Shown here: positions 34,401 to 44,608 of the stretch, piece by piece
How positions within the stretch are numbered: the stretch's first letter is position 1
How the letters are laid out: every line of letters begins with the position of its first letter
Origin: Isoperla grammatica
Taxonomy: Eukaryota > Arthropoda > Insecta > Plecoptera > Perlodidae
Length of the DNA: 64,000 bases
Reading direction: 5' to 3'
Assembly: GCA_945910005.1 (NCBI GenBank)
Contig: OX246747.1
Coordinates: 18,928,686 to 18,992,685 of the forward strand
Position numbers and translations under genes: made by a program
The notes under the pieces: generated by a model
Seen by the model: only the letters and a program-made list of their open reading frames with translations
Told to the model about the DNA's origin: nothing
Databases searched by the model: none

Positions 34401-37400
34401 TTATTATTATTCTATTTATTTTCCTATTTATTTTTCCTATTTTCTATTTATTTTCCTTAAAATATCATGTTTTATGTACGTGCTTCAGTTGTGTATTGAG
34501 AAATGGTTGTTTTTACTCGACGTGATTACTGCAGGCATTCCGAGAGGCTAACCGAGCGGGCAACGTGCATATCATTTGTCCCTTGTCTTCGCACCCCGCG
34601 CACTTGACAAGGCCTAACGACGATTTTCAAATCAAGCCTACACATCGAAAAATACGTTTTCAGGATCCGGGTACCCTGGTAATATGAGAACTGGAACCGG
34701 TTCCAAATTTTATTACCCGATGTCATCCCTATTAGATAGACAACTGAAAAAGGGTGGACAAACAGCCCCCCTGGCCAGCGCAACACCAGGTATCGATCTG
34801 TTAGGATTGCTTTAAAATGTTTCTAAACTGTCCCAAAAGTAAATCAAAATATGTCATCTTCTACAGAATACAGTGGTTCTTTCTTATGAATGTTTCTTAG
34901 TTCCGATAAATATTTCCATTTTTCAAATAAGCGTTTGTAATGTGATGTTGCTGTGCAAACACCTTTCACACCTAGGCCTAATTAAGAACATTTAAAAAAA
35001 CAGAAATGTTTATTGGAATAAAGGAACATTGATTAGAAAGCGCACTAAATTCTCTACAGGATGATATATTTTGATTTTCTTTTGGGACAGTTTAAACACA
35101 TTTTATAATAATTTGAACGGACCGAGATCGGGAGTTTCCCAAGGTAGGCGAAGGGAGTCTTAATATGCAACACACGACCCTGAGCGCTCTCGTATTGACA
35201 GGATGAACATCTGGCAGGGGAAGTTCCCGGACCGCGACACGGGAGAAGACGGCTTCGTCGGAACGGCTCCCGTCACATCGTACCCCAGCAACACGTTCGG
35301 ACTGCACAACGTCATAGGGAACGTCTGGGAGTGGACCAGTGACTGGTGGCAGACTAAACACACGACCCAGCCTTCCACAGACCCGGTGAGTGTATTCTAT
35401 TGTATTGTATTGATTGGAACGTCCAGCAACACGTTCGGACTGCACAACGTCATAGGGAACGTCTGGGAGAGGACCAGTGACTGGTGGCAGACTAAACACA
35501 CGACCCAGCCTTCCACAGACCCGGTGAGTGTATTGTATTGTATTGTATTGATTGGAACGTCACCTCGTACCCCAGCAACACGTTCGGACTGCACAACGTC
35601 ATAGGGAACGTCTGGGAGTGGACCAGTGACTGGTGGCAGACTAAACACACGACCCAGCCTTCCACAGACCCGGTGAGTGTATTCTATTGTATTGTATTGA
35701 TTGGAACGTCCAGCAACACGTTCGGACTGCACAACGTCATAGGGAACGTCTGGGAGTGGACCAGTGACTGGTGGCAGACTAAACACTCGACCCAGCCTTC
35801 CACAGACCCGGTGAGTGTATTCTATTGTATTGTATTGATTGGAACGTCCAGCAACACGTTCGGACTGCACAACGTCATAGGGAACGTCTGGGAGTGGACC
35901 AGTGACTGGTGGCAGACTAAACACTCGACCCAGCCTTCCACAGACCCGGTGAGTGTATTCTATTGTATTGTATTGATTGGAACCTCACCTCGTACCCCAG
36001 CAACACGTTCGGACTGCACAACGTCATAGGGAACGTCTGGGAGTGGACCAGTGACTGGTGGCAGACTAAACACTCGACCCAGCCTTCCACAGACCCGGTG
36101 AGTGTATTCTATTGTATTGTATTGATTGGAACGTCACCTCGTACCCCAGCAACACGTTCGGACTGCACAACGTCATAGGGAACGTCTGGGAGTGGACCAG
36201 TGACTGGTGGCAGACTAAACACTCGACCCAGCCTTCCACAGACCCGGTGAGTGTATTCTATTGTATTGTATTGATTGGAACCTCACCTCGTACCCCAGCA
36301 ACACGTTCGGACTGCACAACGTCATAGGGAACGTCTGGGAGTGGACCAGTGACTGGTGGCAGACTAAACACACGACCCAGCCTTCCACAGACCCGGTGAG
36401 TGTATTCTATTGTATTGTATTGATTGGAACGTCCAGCAACACGTTCGGACTGCACAACGTCATAGGGAACGTCTGGGAGTGGACCAGTGACTGGTGGCAG
36501 ACTAAACACACGACCCAGCCTTCCACAGACCCGGTGAGTGTATTCTATTGTATTGTATTGATTGGAACGTCACCTCGTACCCCAGCAACACGTTCGGACT
36601 GCACAACGTCATAGGGAACGTCTGGGAGTGGACCAGTGACTGGTGGCAGACTAAACACACGACCCAGCCTTCCACAGACCCGGTGAGTGTATTCTATTGT
36701 ATTGTATTGATTGGAACGTCACCTCGTACCCCAGCAACACGTTCGGACTGCACAACGTCATAGGGAACGTCTGGGAGTGGACCAGTGACTGGTGGCAGAC
36801 TAAACACTCGACCCAGCCTTCCACAGACCCGGTGAGTGTATTCTATTGTATTGTATTGATTGGAACGTCACCTCGTACCCCAGCAACACGTTCGGACTGC
36901 ACAACGTCATAGGGAACGTCTGGGAGTGGACCAGTGACTGGTGGCAGACTAAACACTCGACCCAGCCTTCCACAGACCCGGTGAGTGTATTCTATTGTAT
37001 TGTATTGATTGGAACGTCCAGCAACACGTTCGGACTGCACAACGTCATAGGGAACGTCTGGGAGTGGACCAGTGACTGGTGGAAGACTAAACACTCGACC
37101 CAGCCTTCCACAGACCCGGTGAGTGTATTGTATTGTATTGTATTGATTGGAACGTCACCTCGAACCGCAGCAACACGTTTGTATGTTACTCAGGTCAGTT
37201 TAGTAAAAGTAATATTTAGTAATAATGTGTGCCCTTTTCTATCATCCTCTCAGCTACCCACAGCTGGAATATTTAGTGAACATTTTGTAATATTGTTTGT
37301 GTGTTTTCTATATGTTCTATACTATTTTGTTAGGATGATAAGACTATTGTATATTTTATTTTGTTATATTTTGTGGACTTGAAAATTTTGTAATATTTTG

Positions 37401-37998
37401 TTTGTACATATTAAACTTTTCTATGTTATAATTATTTTGTTTGGATGATAGATACCTTGTGTGTGGGGCATAATGTCCTTTTCTATCATTCTCCCAGCTT
37501 CCCACACCTGAAAATAGATAAGGACAATGACAATTTCTTCTGGCTTTTGGTACAGACAAAGGTGGTAAAGATATGTATGGTGATTTAGTATATTACTAAG
37601 TACGTACTAATAATCGATAAGTAGCACTTTGTATAGAACTAAATAAATAAATAAATTCACATTTAGAGTCTACCCACTCAGTAATAAAACTGATTTGTTT
37701 TCCTTTTCCGTTTTAATTTGTGCGTAAACATAATAGGCTAAACTAATAAAATAATAAAAGTAGTAACCTAAGCGGGCCGTATCTCTCTACTCATGTATCA
37801 CGTTGTTGTCCCCAGTATGGAGCACCTTCAGGGAGTGACAAGGTCAAGAAGGGAGGTTCCTACCTCTGCCACCAGAGCTACTGCTACCGCTACCGTTGTG
37901 CAGCCCGTAGTCAGAACACTCCCAACAGTTCGGCTGGTAACCTGGGACTCCGATGCGCCGCCTCCAAACTGCCAGAATACTTACGAGAACATACGTAG
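27906..37998 (+). CDS. SUMF1: SUMF1, formylglycine-generating enzyme, four exons
   Basis: Spliced CDS: 27906-28455, 30111-30282, 35202-35385, 37816-37998, giving 362 aa (human 374). Intron phases are 1, 2 and 0, and all join in frame. Known role: in the ER it oxidises a cysteine of sulfatases to formylglycine, activating all cellular sulfatases. Signal peptide at residues 1-18 ([16 protein letters not shown]). Conserved blocks: N-terminal [94 protein letters not shown]. The catalytic pair is present in exon 4 as C320 and C325 ([16 protein letters not shown]). Oddities: exon 2 and exon 3 ends are tandemly amplified, and a Harbinger transposon sits in intron 2. Confidence 0.95.
28456..29590 (+). 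other. SUMF1 intron 1, no gene
   Basis: Intronic sequence with several TAGGCCTA motifs and short open frames lacking family signatures. Confidence 0.5.
29592..30074. mobile_element. hAT-like MITE in SUMF1 intron 1, TIR AGGGATGGGAA
   Basis: AGGGATGGGAA at 29592 is the inverse of TTCCCATCCCT ending at 30074. Flanks CTCGGCTT and CTGGGCTA match at 6 of 8 positions. It contains a poly-C run (about 29845-29863). Its right end lies 36 bp before exon 2, so the exon 2 polypyrimidine tract begins immediately after it. Confidence 0.7.
30111..30282 (+). CDS. SUMF1: SUMF1 exon 2
   Basis: Acceptor GTTCTCGCAG ends at 30110; donor GTGAGT at 30283. It encodes [20 protein letters not shown] and the [10 protein letters not shown] block. 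Its donor is the first of seven tandem copies. Confidence 0.95.
30275..30400 (+). repeat. 17-bp tandem repeat of the SUMF1 exon 2 splice donor
   Basis: GCACTG|GTGAGTTGGCG recurs with period 17. GTGAGT occurs at 30283, 30300, 30317, 30334, 30351 and 30368, and a GTGGGT variant at 30385. Each unit also repeats the last exon bases GCACTG, so every unit is a potential donor; because 17 is not a multiple of 3, only the first keeps the known frame. Confidence 0.95.
30401..30653 (+). other. SUMF1 intron 2, before the Harbinger element
   Basis: No feature recognised. Confidence 0.4.
30906..32394 (+). CDS. Harbinger transposase (DDE_Tnp_4 / HARBI1-like)
   Basis: Two exons: 30906-31225 and 31398-32394, giving 438 aa; donor AG|GTAATA and acceptor AATTTAG|GTTTC join in frame. 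N-terminal basic stretch ([10 protein letters not shown]) then RPINQRR and [16 protein letters not shown], typical of the family's helix-turn-helix start. Catalytic DDE residues visible: D in GAVDGKHV, D in VGDEAF and E in [16 protein letters not shown]; also [14 protein letters not shown]. Known role: cuts and joins the element at TWA targets together with the companion protein. No stop or frameshift seen. Confidence 0.9.
31240..31345. repeat. TAGGCC-rich inverted repeat in the transposase intron
   Basis: GGCCTAGGCTAAGCAATGAA is followed by its complement TTCATTGCTTAGCCTAGG and then a third direct copy, all inside the 172-bp intron 31226-31397. It could form a stable hairpin in the pre-mRNA. 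Confidence 0.7.
32571..33841 (-). CDS. Harbinger companion protein (MADF/Myb-SANT-like), three exons
   Basis: Best model on the minus strand: 33841-33694, about 33568-33280, 32988-32571, about 284 aa. Exon 1 has [20 protein letters not shown] and AWLAIGS, exon 2 has [18 protein letters not shown]: together the tri-helical MADF/Myb-like fold. Exon 3 is a low-complexity Ser/Pro/Thr region and a C-terminal helix ([20 protein letters not shown]) like BESS/oligomerisation tails. The exon 2-3 junction (TA|T) keeps frame; the exon 1-2 acceptor is uncertain, with two AGs upstream of 33568 that both fit. Known role of this class: binds the transposon ends and brings the transposase to the nucleus. Confidence 0.8.
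34239..34731. mobile_element. hAT-like MITE, family H1, second copy (SUMF1 intron 2)
   Basis: Ends TAGGGATGACATC and GATGTCATCCCTA. The interior matches 15309-16323 over long stretches (CTCCAAATATTACCCGG, TTTTATGTACGTGCTTCAGT) but is about half the length. No clear target duplication. Confidence 0.85.
34809..35112. repeat. Palindromic MITE (family H3)
   Basis: AAACTGTCCCAAAAGTAAAT at the left pairs with the right-end complement AAACTGTCCCAAAAGAAAAT, arms about 85-100 bp. Related arms are found at 39385-39470 (plus) and 40155-40275 (inverted). It ends about 90 bp before SUMF1 exon 3. Confidence 0.75.
35202..35385 (+). CDS. SUMF1: SUMF1 exon 3
   Basis: Acceptor ATTGACAG ends at 35201; first donor GTGAGT at 35386. 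It encodes [19 protein letters not shown]...[20 protein letters not shown] and ends phase 0 at CCG. This is the only copy with the full 5' part of the exon. Confidence 0.95.
35290..37180 (+). repeat. Tandem array of SUMF1 exon 3 tail plus donor, 13 copies
   Basis: The segment from AACACGTTCGGACTG through ACAGACCCG|GTGAGT and a short TATTG-rich intron piece is repeated. Copies start at 35290, 35428, 35577, 35715, 35853, 36002, 36151, 36300, 36438, 36587, 36736, 36885 and 37023; a fragment at 37172 ends the array. Spacing is 138 bp (joint TCCAGCAACACG) or 149 bp (joint TCACCTCGTACCCCAGC). Copies differ at few bases, for example TGGGAGAGG in copy 2 (Trp to Arg) and GGAAGAC in copy 13. All 13 keep GTGAGT; the genuine 3' splice site exists only before copy 1, though CCCCAG|CAACACG could act as weak acceptors. 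Confidence 0.97.
37640..37700 (+). repeat. Dispersed repeat R2, copy 2
   Basis: AAATAAATAAATTCACATTT and AGAGTCTACCCACTCAGTAA match 42655-42735 and the complement of 17931-18015. It lies in SUMF1 intron 3. Confidence 0.75.
37816..37998 (+). CDS. SUMF1: SUMF1 exon 4 (catalytic cysteines)
   Basis: Acceptor GTTGTCCCCAG ends at 37815; 60 codons then TAG. It contains [16 protein letters not shown] with the two active-site cysteines (C320, C325 of this protein), [20 protein letters not shown] and a short C-terminal tail. Confidence 0.95.
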   Translation, partial: YGAPSGSDKVKKGGSYLCHQSYCYRYRCAARSQNTPNSSAGNLGLRCAASKLPEYLREHT

Positions 37999-38090
37999 TC
38001 CCCGTCGCAAGTTGTATCTACGTTACAGAAGGAGGTTTTTAAGATCACGTTGTTTCGCTAGACTGATTTACACACTTTGCTAAGGTTTAA

Positions 38091-38718
38091 AGGCCCGTCT
38101 ACATCCACTTAGCGTATGTAACTTCCAGAAATTAGCGAGTTGGCCATATTGAATGTACATGTAACCATGCACATTAAAATTAGGAAAATTAAAGTACGTT
38201 TCACGACGCGAAAAGTTGATTCAACTCCAACTATTTCCAATTTCTAGAATTTGGTTGATTGGCGTATGTGCAATAGAGATCAAACATTCCAACAGCGTAC
38301 ATTGTTTTTTAATCGAAGTGTCAAACCAAACCACATCACAACATTTCTATACATTTCTATTTTGAAAACAAATCTTCAAAACAAACAAGAAACATACAAA
38401 ACTCTCACAACTTGGTTGCCCATAATTAAACGTTTTAACTGGTGAGCAGTTAGTATCGCTATACCTCGTTTTCTTCATAATGTTGCAATTTTATTATTTT
38501 GACAGCTCCTTGTTTGTCTATCAGTTCAATTCATTTGTTACATTGTTGTAGTTCGGCTGTGAAGTCAGTTGCAAGTTCTCTATTGGTGGGAAATTCGTGA
38601 GCTCTGATTGGTTTACGTTTACTTAAGAAAATTATCAACATTCGATGGGAACGGCTTACGTAATTTCTATAATGTTCTATAATTTTCACGCGTATGCAAA
38701 GTGGATGTACACGAGCCT
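38091..38718. mobile_element. Harbinger-type MITE just downstream of SUMF1
   Basis: TIR about 30 bp: AGGCCCGTCTACATCCACTT at the left and the complement of AAGTGGATGTACACGAGCCT at the right. Target duplication TAA (38088-38090, 38719-38721). Its terminus AGGC resembles the intact Harbinger end, but the rest differs. It begins 93 bp after the stop codon, so it may lie in the 3' UTR. Confidence 0.85.
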
Positions 38719-38721
38719 TAA

Positions 38722-39384
38722 GAGTTAATGAAGTTGAACCAAGCTAGAAGCATGATTCCGTTCACATAACTTCCAAAGATTTAAGAGCTAGGATGAAAGC
38801 TGAACCTATGTCAAGTGGCTCTTATCCATTAGTACTGTTAGTCCCATTAGCCTTTAGTTGCCTCTTACACAGACAAAAACTATTCTATCTCAAAACCAAA
38901 TGCATAATGGTAAAAGCTTGTTTACACACTTGCCTAAGATGTAAGATTTAATATTTTGTTCTTAGCACATATTTTCCTAACTGTTTTACATAGAATCTTT
39001 ACCATTGACCGCCTCTCATTGGATGGGCTTAGATGTTGGCTAATATTGCTAAGGTTTCCTTAAATCTTAACGTTAGTAAGTTGTGTGAACACCATTATGC
39101 ATTTTTGGCTTGATTTGATTTTGTTAACTCTCAACTCTGAAATAAGTGTTAACCAACTTTTATGCACAATGGGTAACAAATATGTATATTTCTAAGGTTA
39201 GGAAGTGTTTGCCCGACTGTCTAACAGTGCGGTATTATGAACCTACTATGGGTCTCTCTCGTTTATTAAATGAATGCATAATTCAACCGTGTGATGAAGT
39301 CCCGGCAAGAGGTTTGGGTTCAATTAAGGCTGCGTGTCCAACTATCCCGCGGAATACCCGACTTCGGTCTTTTAGTTGTTAAGA
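38722..39384. other. Non-coding stretch
   Basis: No supported gene or repeat. Confidence 0.4.
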
Positions 39385-40275
39385 TTGCTATAAATGTTTT
39401 TAAATTGCCCCAAAAGAAAATCAAAACCTCTAGAGAATTTAGTGCTCTTTCTAATGAACGATCGACTTCGTATATCATAGAGCTCTGAAATAATGTAGGA
39501 AAACCGGTTTGGGTCTAAAACGTTTTGATATTTTCCCGTATGTCACACACAACTCGTCAAAATGGTTTGAAAGCGTACCCAACATGGCCGTCAAACAGTA
39601 TCTACCAAGCTTCGAGCACACACTTCTATATTCTATTATAAATGTGTGTAAAACCTTTTAAAACCTATGGTATATAATGTGAGGAAAGGATCCAACAGCT
39701 TACCTTCGTGTAAGATGACGGATTTGCGAGTTTGAAGTACACATAAAACATAACCTCAAGGTTTTTATTGACTCCCTGCCCAATGATATGAGCAGGCCAG
39801 AAAAGGAAGCTGTTTTATATTGGATAGTAAGACAAAAGAATGGCTGAAAAAGCCATCTTGGCACAAGAAGGAAAAAAAAAATACATTATAACGAGACGTT
39901 TTGACCGAGGTCTTGTTCACTCGAGAGAAGAATGAGTAGCCATTCTTCTCTTAAGCGAACAAAACCAAACAAACACACATTCTATAAACGGGGTTTAAAA
40001 AATTTTCACCTGCGGCGCTATTATTGGGGGGCTCCGCCCCACAAACCACCCCTGCTTGGTTCATTTTCCACGAAGTTTAGCACCCCTCGAAATTTGGAAA
40101 ACCCGGCGCCTCTGATTAGGTGTGAAAGATGCAACATCACATTACAGAAGTAAGTTAAGAACATTTGAAACACGAACATATTTAATGGAACAAAGATACA
40201 TTCGTTAGAAAGAGCGCTGCATTCACTTGATGACACATTTTGATTTCATTTTGGTACAATTAAAAAAAAAAGTTT
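39385..40275. repeat. Family H3-related inverted termini, about 890 bp apart
   Basis: The left block AAATTGCCCCAAAAGAAAAT...TAGAGAATTTAGTGCTCTTT and the right block (complement of AGAAAGAGCGCTGCATTCAC...GATTTCATTTTGGTACAATT) match the arms of 34809-35112. The right side contains GGGGCTCCGCCCCAC. Whether this is one element or two solo arms is unclear. Confidence 0.5.
39768..39860 (+). repeat. Short dispersed repeat, copy of 15195-15282
   Basis: GACTCCCTGCCCAATGATAT and GAGCAGGCCAGAAAAGGAAG match the other copy closely, followed by GGATAGTAAGACAAAAGAAT. Confidence 0.75.
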
Positions 40276-41595
40276 GAATCATAACGAAATCAGTTGTTGC
40301 GCGGGCTAGGTGGACATACAAGTGTTAGTTCCGTTAACTCCAACATTTTGTGGTTCAAATTTGAGTTTTTAGTGCTCATTGTATTTTGAATCACAGGAAT
40401 AGGCCTAATGTATTTTACTATTTTTACATAGTATATTAATAAAAAAGTAAAAACACATTTCAAATATAATATAATCGGGGTCAATATACATATATTAATT
40501 GGTATTAACAGCTTTTTAAAAAATACAAAATATATTCATGTTGCAGAAGGCAGAGCAACACGACCTACTTCCTTGGTGAAATGGAACATGAGTGTCGCTA
40601 ATTTATGTTTCTAAATTTTATAGCTTGTGAATTGGAATTGGTAGGAAAAGGGTAAAAAAAATTCGAAGAAATCAAATTGAATGAAACGTATTTAATTGAT
40701 GGTAATACGGTTAATGTACAGGCATTAGAATTCATGACTGGTATACAATCCCTCATAGGAAGTGTTCTTTATCGCGAATACGTATTGTTAGCAGTGTCGC
40801 TATAATATATGCATCAGTACACAATACCAACTGGTAGAAAAATTATTTTCTATTATTTTGTTAAATTATTTTTAATTACCTACTCGTATTTAAAAATTTG
40901 AGTCAACGGCACACTGCCTTTTGGTCAGCCCTACAGACTAAATGAAATATAATCATTTGCATAGTTATTTTAAGTATTAAATCGATTATTATTTATTAGT
41001 AATAAAATTACAAAACAAATTAAATCCAAATAAAAACCATACTGATTATAATGTTAGAGCATTCAGTAGGCCTATGTAGGGCTTACCAAACCACAGTGCG
41101 CTGTTGATTCAGATTCTCGACTTCAAAGTCCATTCATGAGATATAATTTTGAAATGAAAATTTTGCGCGGTTTTTGACGTAGAGGTATCTTTAGCTCTTA
41201 ACCTTCTTTATTGACATCTTGAGAGAGCTGCGAGATATTGATAACATGATTCCTGTGTGGAAATTGGTTTTGCATCAGCTTAACAATGACTTTAAAAACT
41301 GGCAAATAACTGGCAATTCTTATGATTGTCATTAATTAATTTATTGATTAATTAAGTCTAAATTATTGAATTAATTAATTACACAAATAAAAATCACAAC
41401 AATTATATTATTTGTAAGTTTTTAAATATATGGTTCAGATGAAACAAAACCAAATTCTGCATAGGAATCACGTTTTCAGTATCTTGAAGCATTCTCACAA
41501 TATCAATTAATTATTGTTAATTTTGCGTGATGTCATATTGTGCGCTAGTTACCCTACCCATTGCATTTAAACTTATTTGAAATCTTCAGGCTCTA
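40276..41595. other. AT-rich non-coding stretch
   Basis: Very AT-rich, with TTAATTAATT-type tracts near 41330-41390. No gene or repeat recognised. Confidence 0.45.
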
Positions 41596-41600
41596 ATCTT

Positions 41601-41690
41601 CACGACTGCATTCTTCGTGTTGGTGGTTCTTCGATACTTCCTCCTCCAGCATGCGTTGCGTTCAGTCCGTTGCGTTGATCCACGATCTGT
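41601..41690 (-). CDS. Possible terminal exon of an unknown minus-strand gene
   Basis: The minus strand has acceptor TCTGTTGACAG followed by ATCGTGGATCAACGCAACGG, open in one frame for 28 codons ending MQS then TGA. It joins in phase with the exon candidate at 44609-44687. No family recognised. This is splice-site and frame evidence only. Confidence 0.25.
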
Positions 41691-41764
41691 CAACAGAACA
41701 CACTGTAGCATGAGAATGTTGTTCAGTTAGGCTATGCGACATATTTAATTTTATTTTCTATGAT

Positions 41765-41815
41765 GATATTTGTGTTTTATGTCCCATATTTTTGCAAATC
41801 GAGACGATTATATTC
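41765..41815 (+). repeat. Family R1, short 5' fragment
   Basis: TTATGTCCCATATTTTTGCA followed by AATCGAGACGAT matches the 5' motif of R1. Confidence 0.55.
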
Positions 41816-42230
41816 AATGAAATCGGAGTTCTGTTGTTTTATTGTGGTCGTACATGTTTGGCAGTGTTTTAAGTGAGTTTCGTTTGACGCAGCCCAAAAA
41901 CATCATTTTTGGACCCTTATCAAGGTCACATGGAAAGAAAATGGTTCGAGGTTAAATTCGGGTGCATAGTAGTCTCCGTTATATTCAAATTTCAAGGGAC
42001 CCTAGAAAGACTACTTTGAGTTACAAAATGTCAAATGTAAAAACACGTTTTACACTTTGCCTTATTTATACGTAGACTGTCTGCCAGGACTTCATCACTA
42101 TTTTAAATTCAAATTTATTTTAATTAACAAGGGACTGTATACACGTACATACACCTGTAGGCGGTATGGTTATATGTACCCGTACTCTCTTACTGTTATA
42201 CATTATACATCCCTATTCGAATAACATCAC

Positions 42231-42902
42231 AGGCGTGCGCAGAGGTTGATCAATGAGGGGCGGGGGGGGGGCTACAATAAATTCCCGAACAAAGTATTTC
42301 CCGGCGTCGTCAATGGGGGGTGTGGGGGGGATGTCCCCCACAAAAAGTGCCTCAGGTGATTTTTTTGAACATGTGTTTTTTATGTGTGTTTAAGCATATT
42401 AGGAGGAGTACAGGTTGTCTGTTGAATAGTTTAATTTTATCAGTGATATCATTGTTACCAAGTGATGGAAGTGGTCAGTCACAAAGCCAAAATCTTGGCA
42501 GTAGGGCAACAGGTGATGTTGATGCTGGTCAGCTCATTCCAACGTCAATCTAATCTAGGACTTCAGATAAGCTTATGTTACGTCAGCATTTTGTCGTCCC
42601 TTACGACAGGCACTATCCCTGGACCTATTCTTTCCCGGGCCAAACGGGCAAGGCATAAATAAAATAAATAAATTCACATTTAGAGTCTACCCACTCAGTA
42701 ATTAAACTGATTTGCAGTGGGGGACTTTAATTTAAAATTTCTACTGTGTTGCGACTTGTGAGCAAGACGCTACTACATACGATTTTTCAATCTAATGCCT
42801 CATTCTGCAAACAAAAAACAAAAAAAAAAAAAAAAAAAACTATCCTAATGCCCCCCCTTGCCCCACTCCCCCCCCCCCCCCCCCCCCCCCCTGCGCACGC
42901 CT
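42231..42902. mobile_element. TIR element, ends AGGCGTGCGCAG, with homopolymer runs
   Basis: AGGCGTGCGCAG (42231-42242) and CTGCGCACGCCT (42891-42902) are perfect inverted ends. Internal G10 and C22-type runs lie near the ends. It contains an R1-like 3' module (TGTCGTCCCTTACGACAGGC at 42591) and repeat R2 at 42655-42735, so it is a composite. No target duplication recognised. Confidence 0.6.
42655..42735 (+). repeat. Dispersed repeat R2, copy 3
   Basis: AAATAAATTCACATTTAGAG, CTACCCACTCAGTAATTAAA and CTGATTTGCAGTGGGGGACT; see also 17931-18015. Confidence 0.75.
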
Positions 42903-44600
42903 ATGTATACTTCGCGCCAAGTTAGTAGAGCGATTTCTCGAGCCCTATTGTACAAGCATTATACGCATCTTTAAACTCGACATTAAGGTGGACAAAAGGC
43001 TGCAATTCCAACCGCAGGTGGAATATTGCACTACCCGTCTGGACAGAGAAAAACATCAACCTCAACTGGTCAACGGGTTTGCATACAGGTATGGCCATTA
43101 CCCAAATGTTTTCATCGCAGGTAGTAACATTACCAGCACGTTCTTCGAAGCACTGAAGCGCACTGGAGGGTGTCATTGGTAATGGGAGGTTTTATTATTC
43201 ATTGGCAGGTACAAGTTGTCGCATAACAGTTCAACCAAATACAAAGAAAAAGCCGGCGCTCTACTAAATTGGCGCGAAGTATATCATATTGTATAAATTA
43301 TGATAAAACATACTCAAACGTATAGATCTGTTATGTTTACGTGTTGCGTGAGAAGTATGATCCTATTTCCTGAGGATTGTGAAGTACAGCATTGATTGTG
43401 TTATAACTTTCCATCTTATTCTATAGCTAATGTGAACCACATTTTATCCCAATTTTGTATTTTGATCTTCCATAGAATTATGAATTTGGGTTTAATGTTA
43501 TATTTTTTGTGTTGTTGCTAATCGTAGGTAGTGTGTTGGTATCTTTATTCTCCAACATTGTACTTAAATGTGATGCACCTATGATGGCTGGTGAAACAGC
43601 TGGGTGGTTCATTGGGGGCGAGGCCAACAGTTCACCGCGATGAGAATGAAGGCTGTCGGACACTCGGTGTTGATACACACTAAATATATCATACAAGTAT
43701 ACAGGGTGAAAAAAAAAAAAATCGAAACTACTCGGGCCTAACGCGGCCTTACTCATCGAACTAGAGCCTGCAGGAGTCGGGATCACAAAACTTGACAATT
43801 TAAGTTTTTCTGTTCTGTAGCTTTAAAACAAATTTTAAAATCGTAATTGTGGGTGGTGGATACCTCAGCTAGATATTATCAGGGGGTGGTGGATACCCCA
43901 GCTAGATATTATCAGGGCCTCGACAGATAACGACAAAAGGTGTGTTCGCAAAACTAATTACGTTTTGATAAATATCCGATAGGTAATACAATAATATCTC
44001 TGTTATCGGATTTAATCAAAATGTAATGAATGCTGAATATGTTTGTTGTTGTCGTCTGTAAACTCCGATAATATCAAGTTCCGGTAGCCACCCGATTTTG
44101 ATTCTGAAGATACGAACAGAAAACCTTAAATTCTCATGCCCTACTAGGTACATGATGAGGTGCTGTTGGGCACGGGGGGGCCTTAAAAGATGGAACTGAA
44201 GGGGAGTATCTCGACAAACACCTTTAATTCTCAAGGTTAGCCGTTGGGGCTCCTATTCACCCCCCCCAATGTACTACGTCAAATGTATGCGATTGTTAAA
44301 TGTTTATTTTTATTTTGTGTTTGTTTTGTACTATTTAGAATATTGTTGCACCAGAAATACTGTGTTCAACAAGCAATGTTATTACAGGTGTACTATAATG
44401 TAGGCTAGTTCAATATTTAGACATCAAATCAATTTTAAATTGATTTCAATCAAGTACATTCTTGTTTAGGAAAGGCTACAGCTACTACAATCGCAAATCA
44501 GAAACAAAACTAGACGGGTTTATTAAACAAATATTAGCAATTGTGTGAAACCCAAAAATATGTGTGGATTTATTATCCTGGATTTAGAATTTTTACTGCA
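42903..44600. other. Non-coding stretch, no recognised gene
   Basis: Short open frames on both strands at about 42988-43182 and 43478-43798 lack splice sites and family motifs. A local tandem duplication GGGTGGTGGATACC..CAGCTAGATATTATCAGGG is seen at 43851-43918. Confidence 0.4.
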
Positions 44601-44608
44601 GAACTCAC

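Noticed and set aside
35397..37094. Minus-strand repeat ORFs ([21 protein letters not shown])
   Set aside because: Antisense shadow of the SUMF1 exon 3 array.
35203..37382. Series of 71-178-codon ORFs repeating [20 protein letters not shown]
   Set aside because: Read-through of tandem exon 3 copies and intron pieces of SUMF1, not separate genes.
42922..43182. Paired plus/minus ORFs of 64-84 codons
   Set aside because: No family signature, no splice sites; not supportable as a gene.
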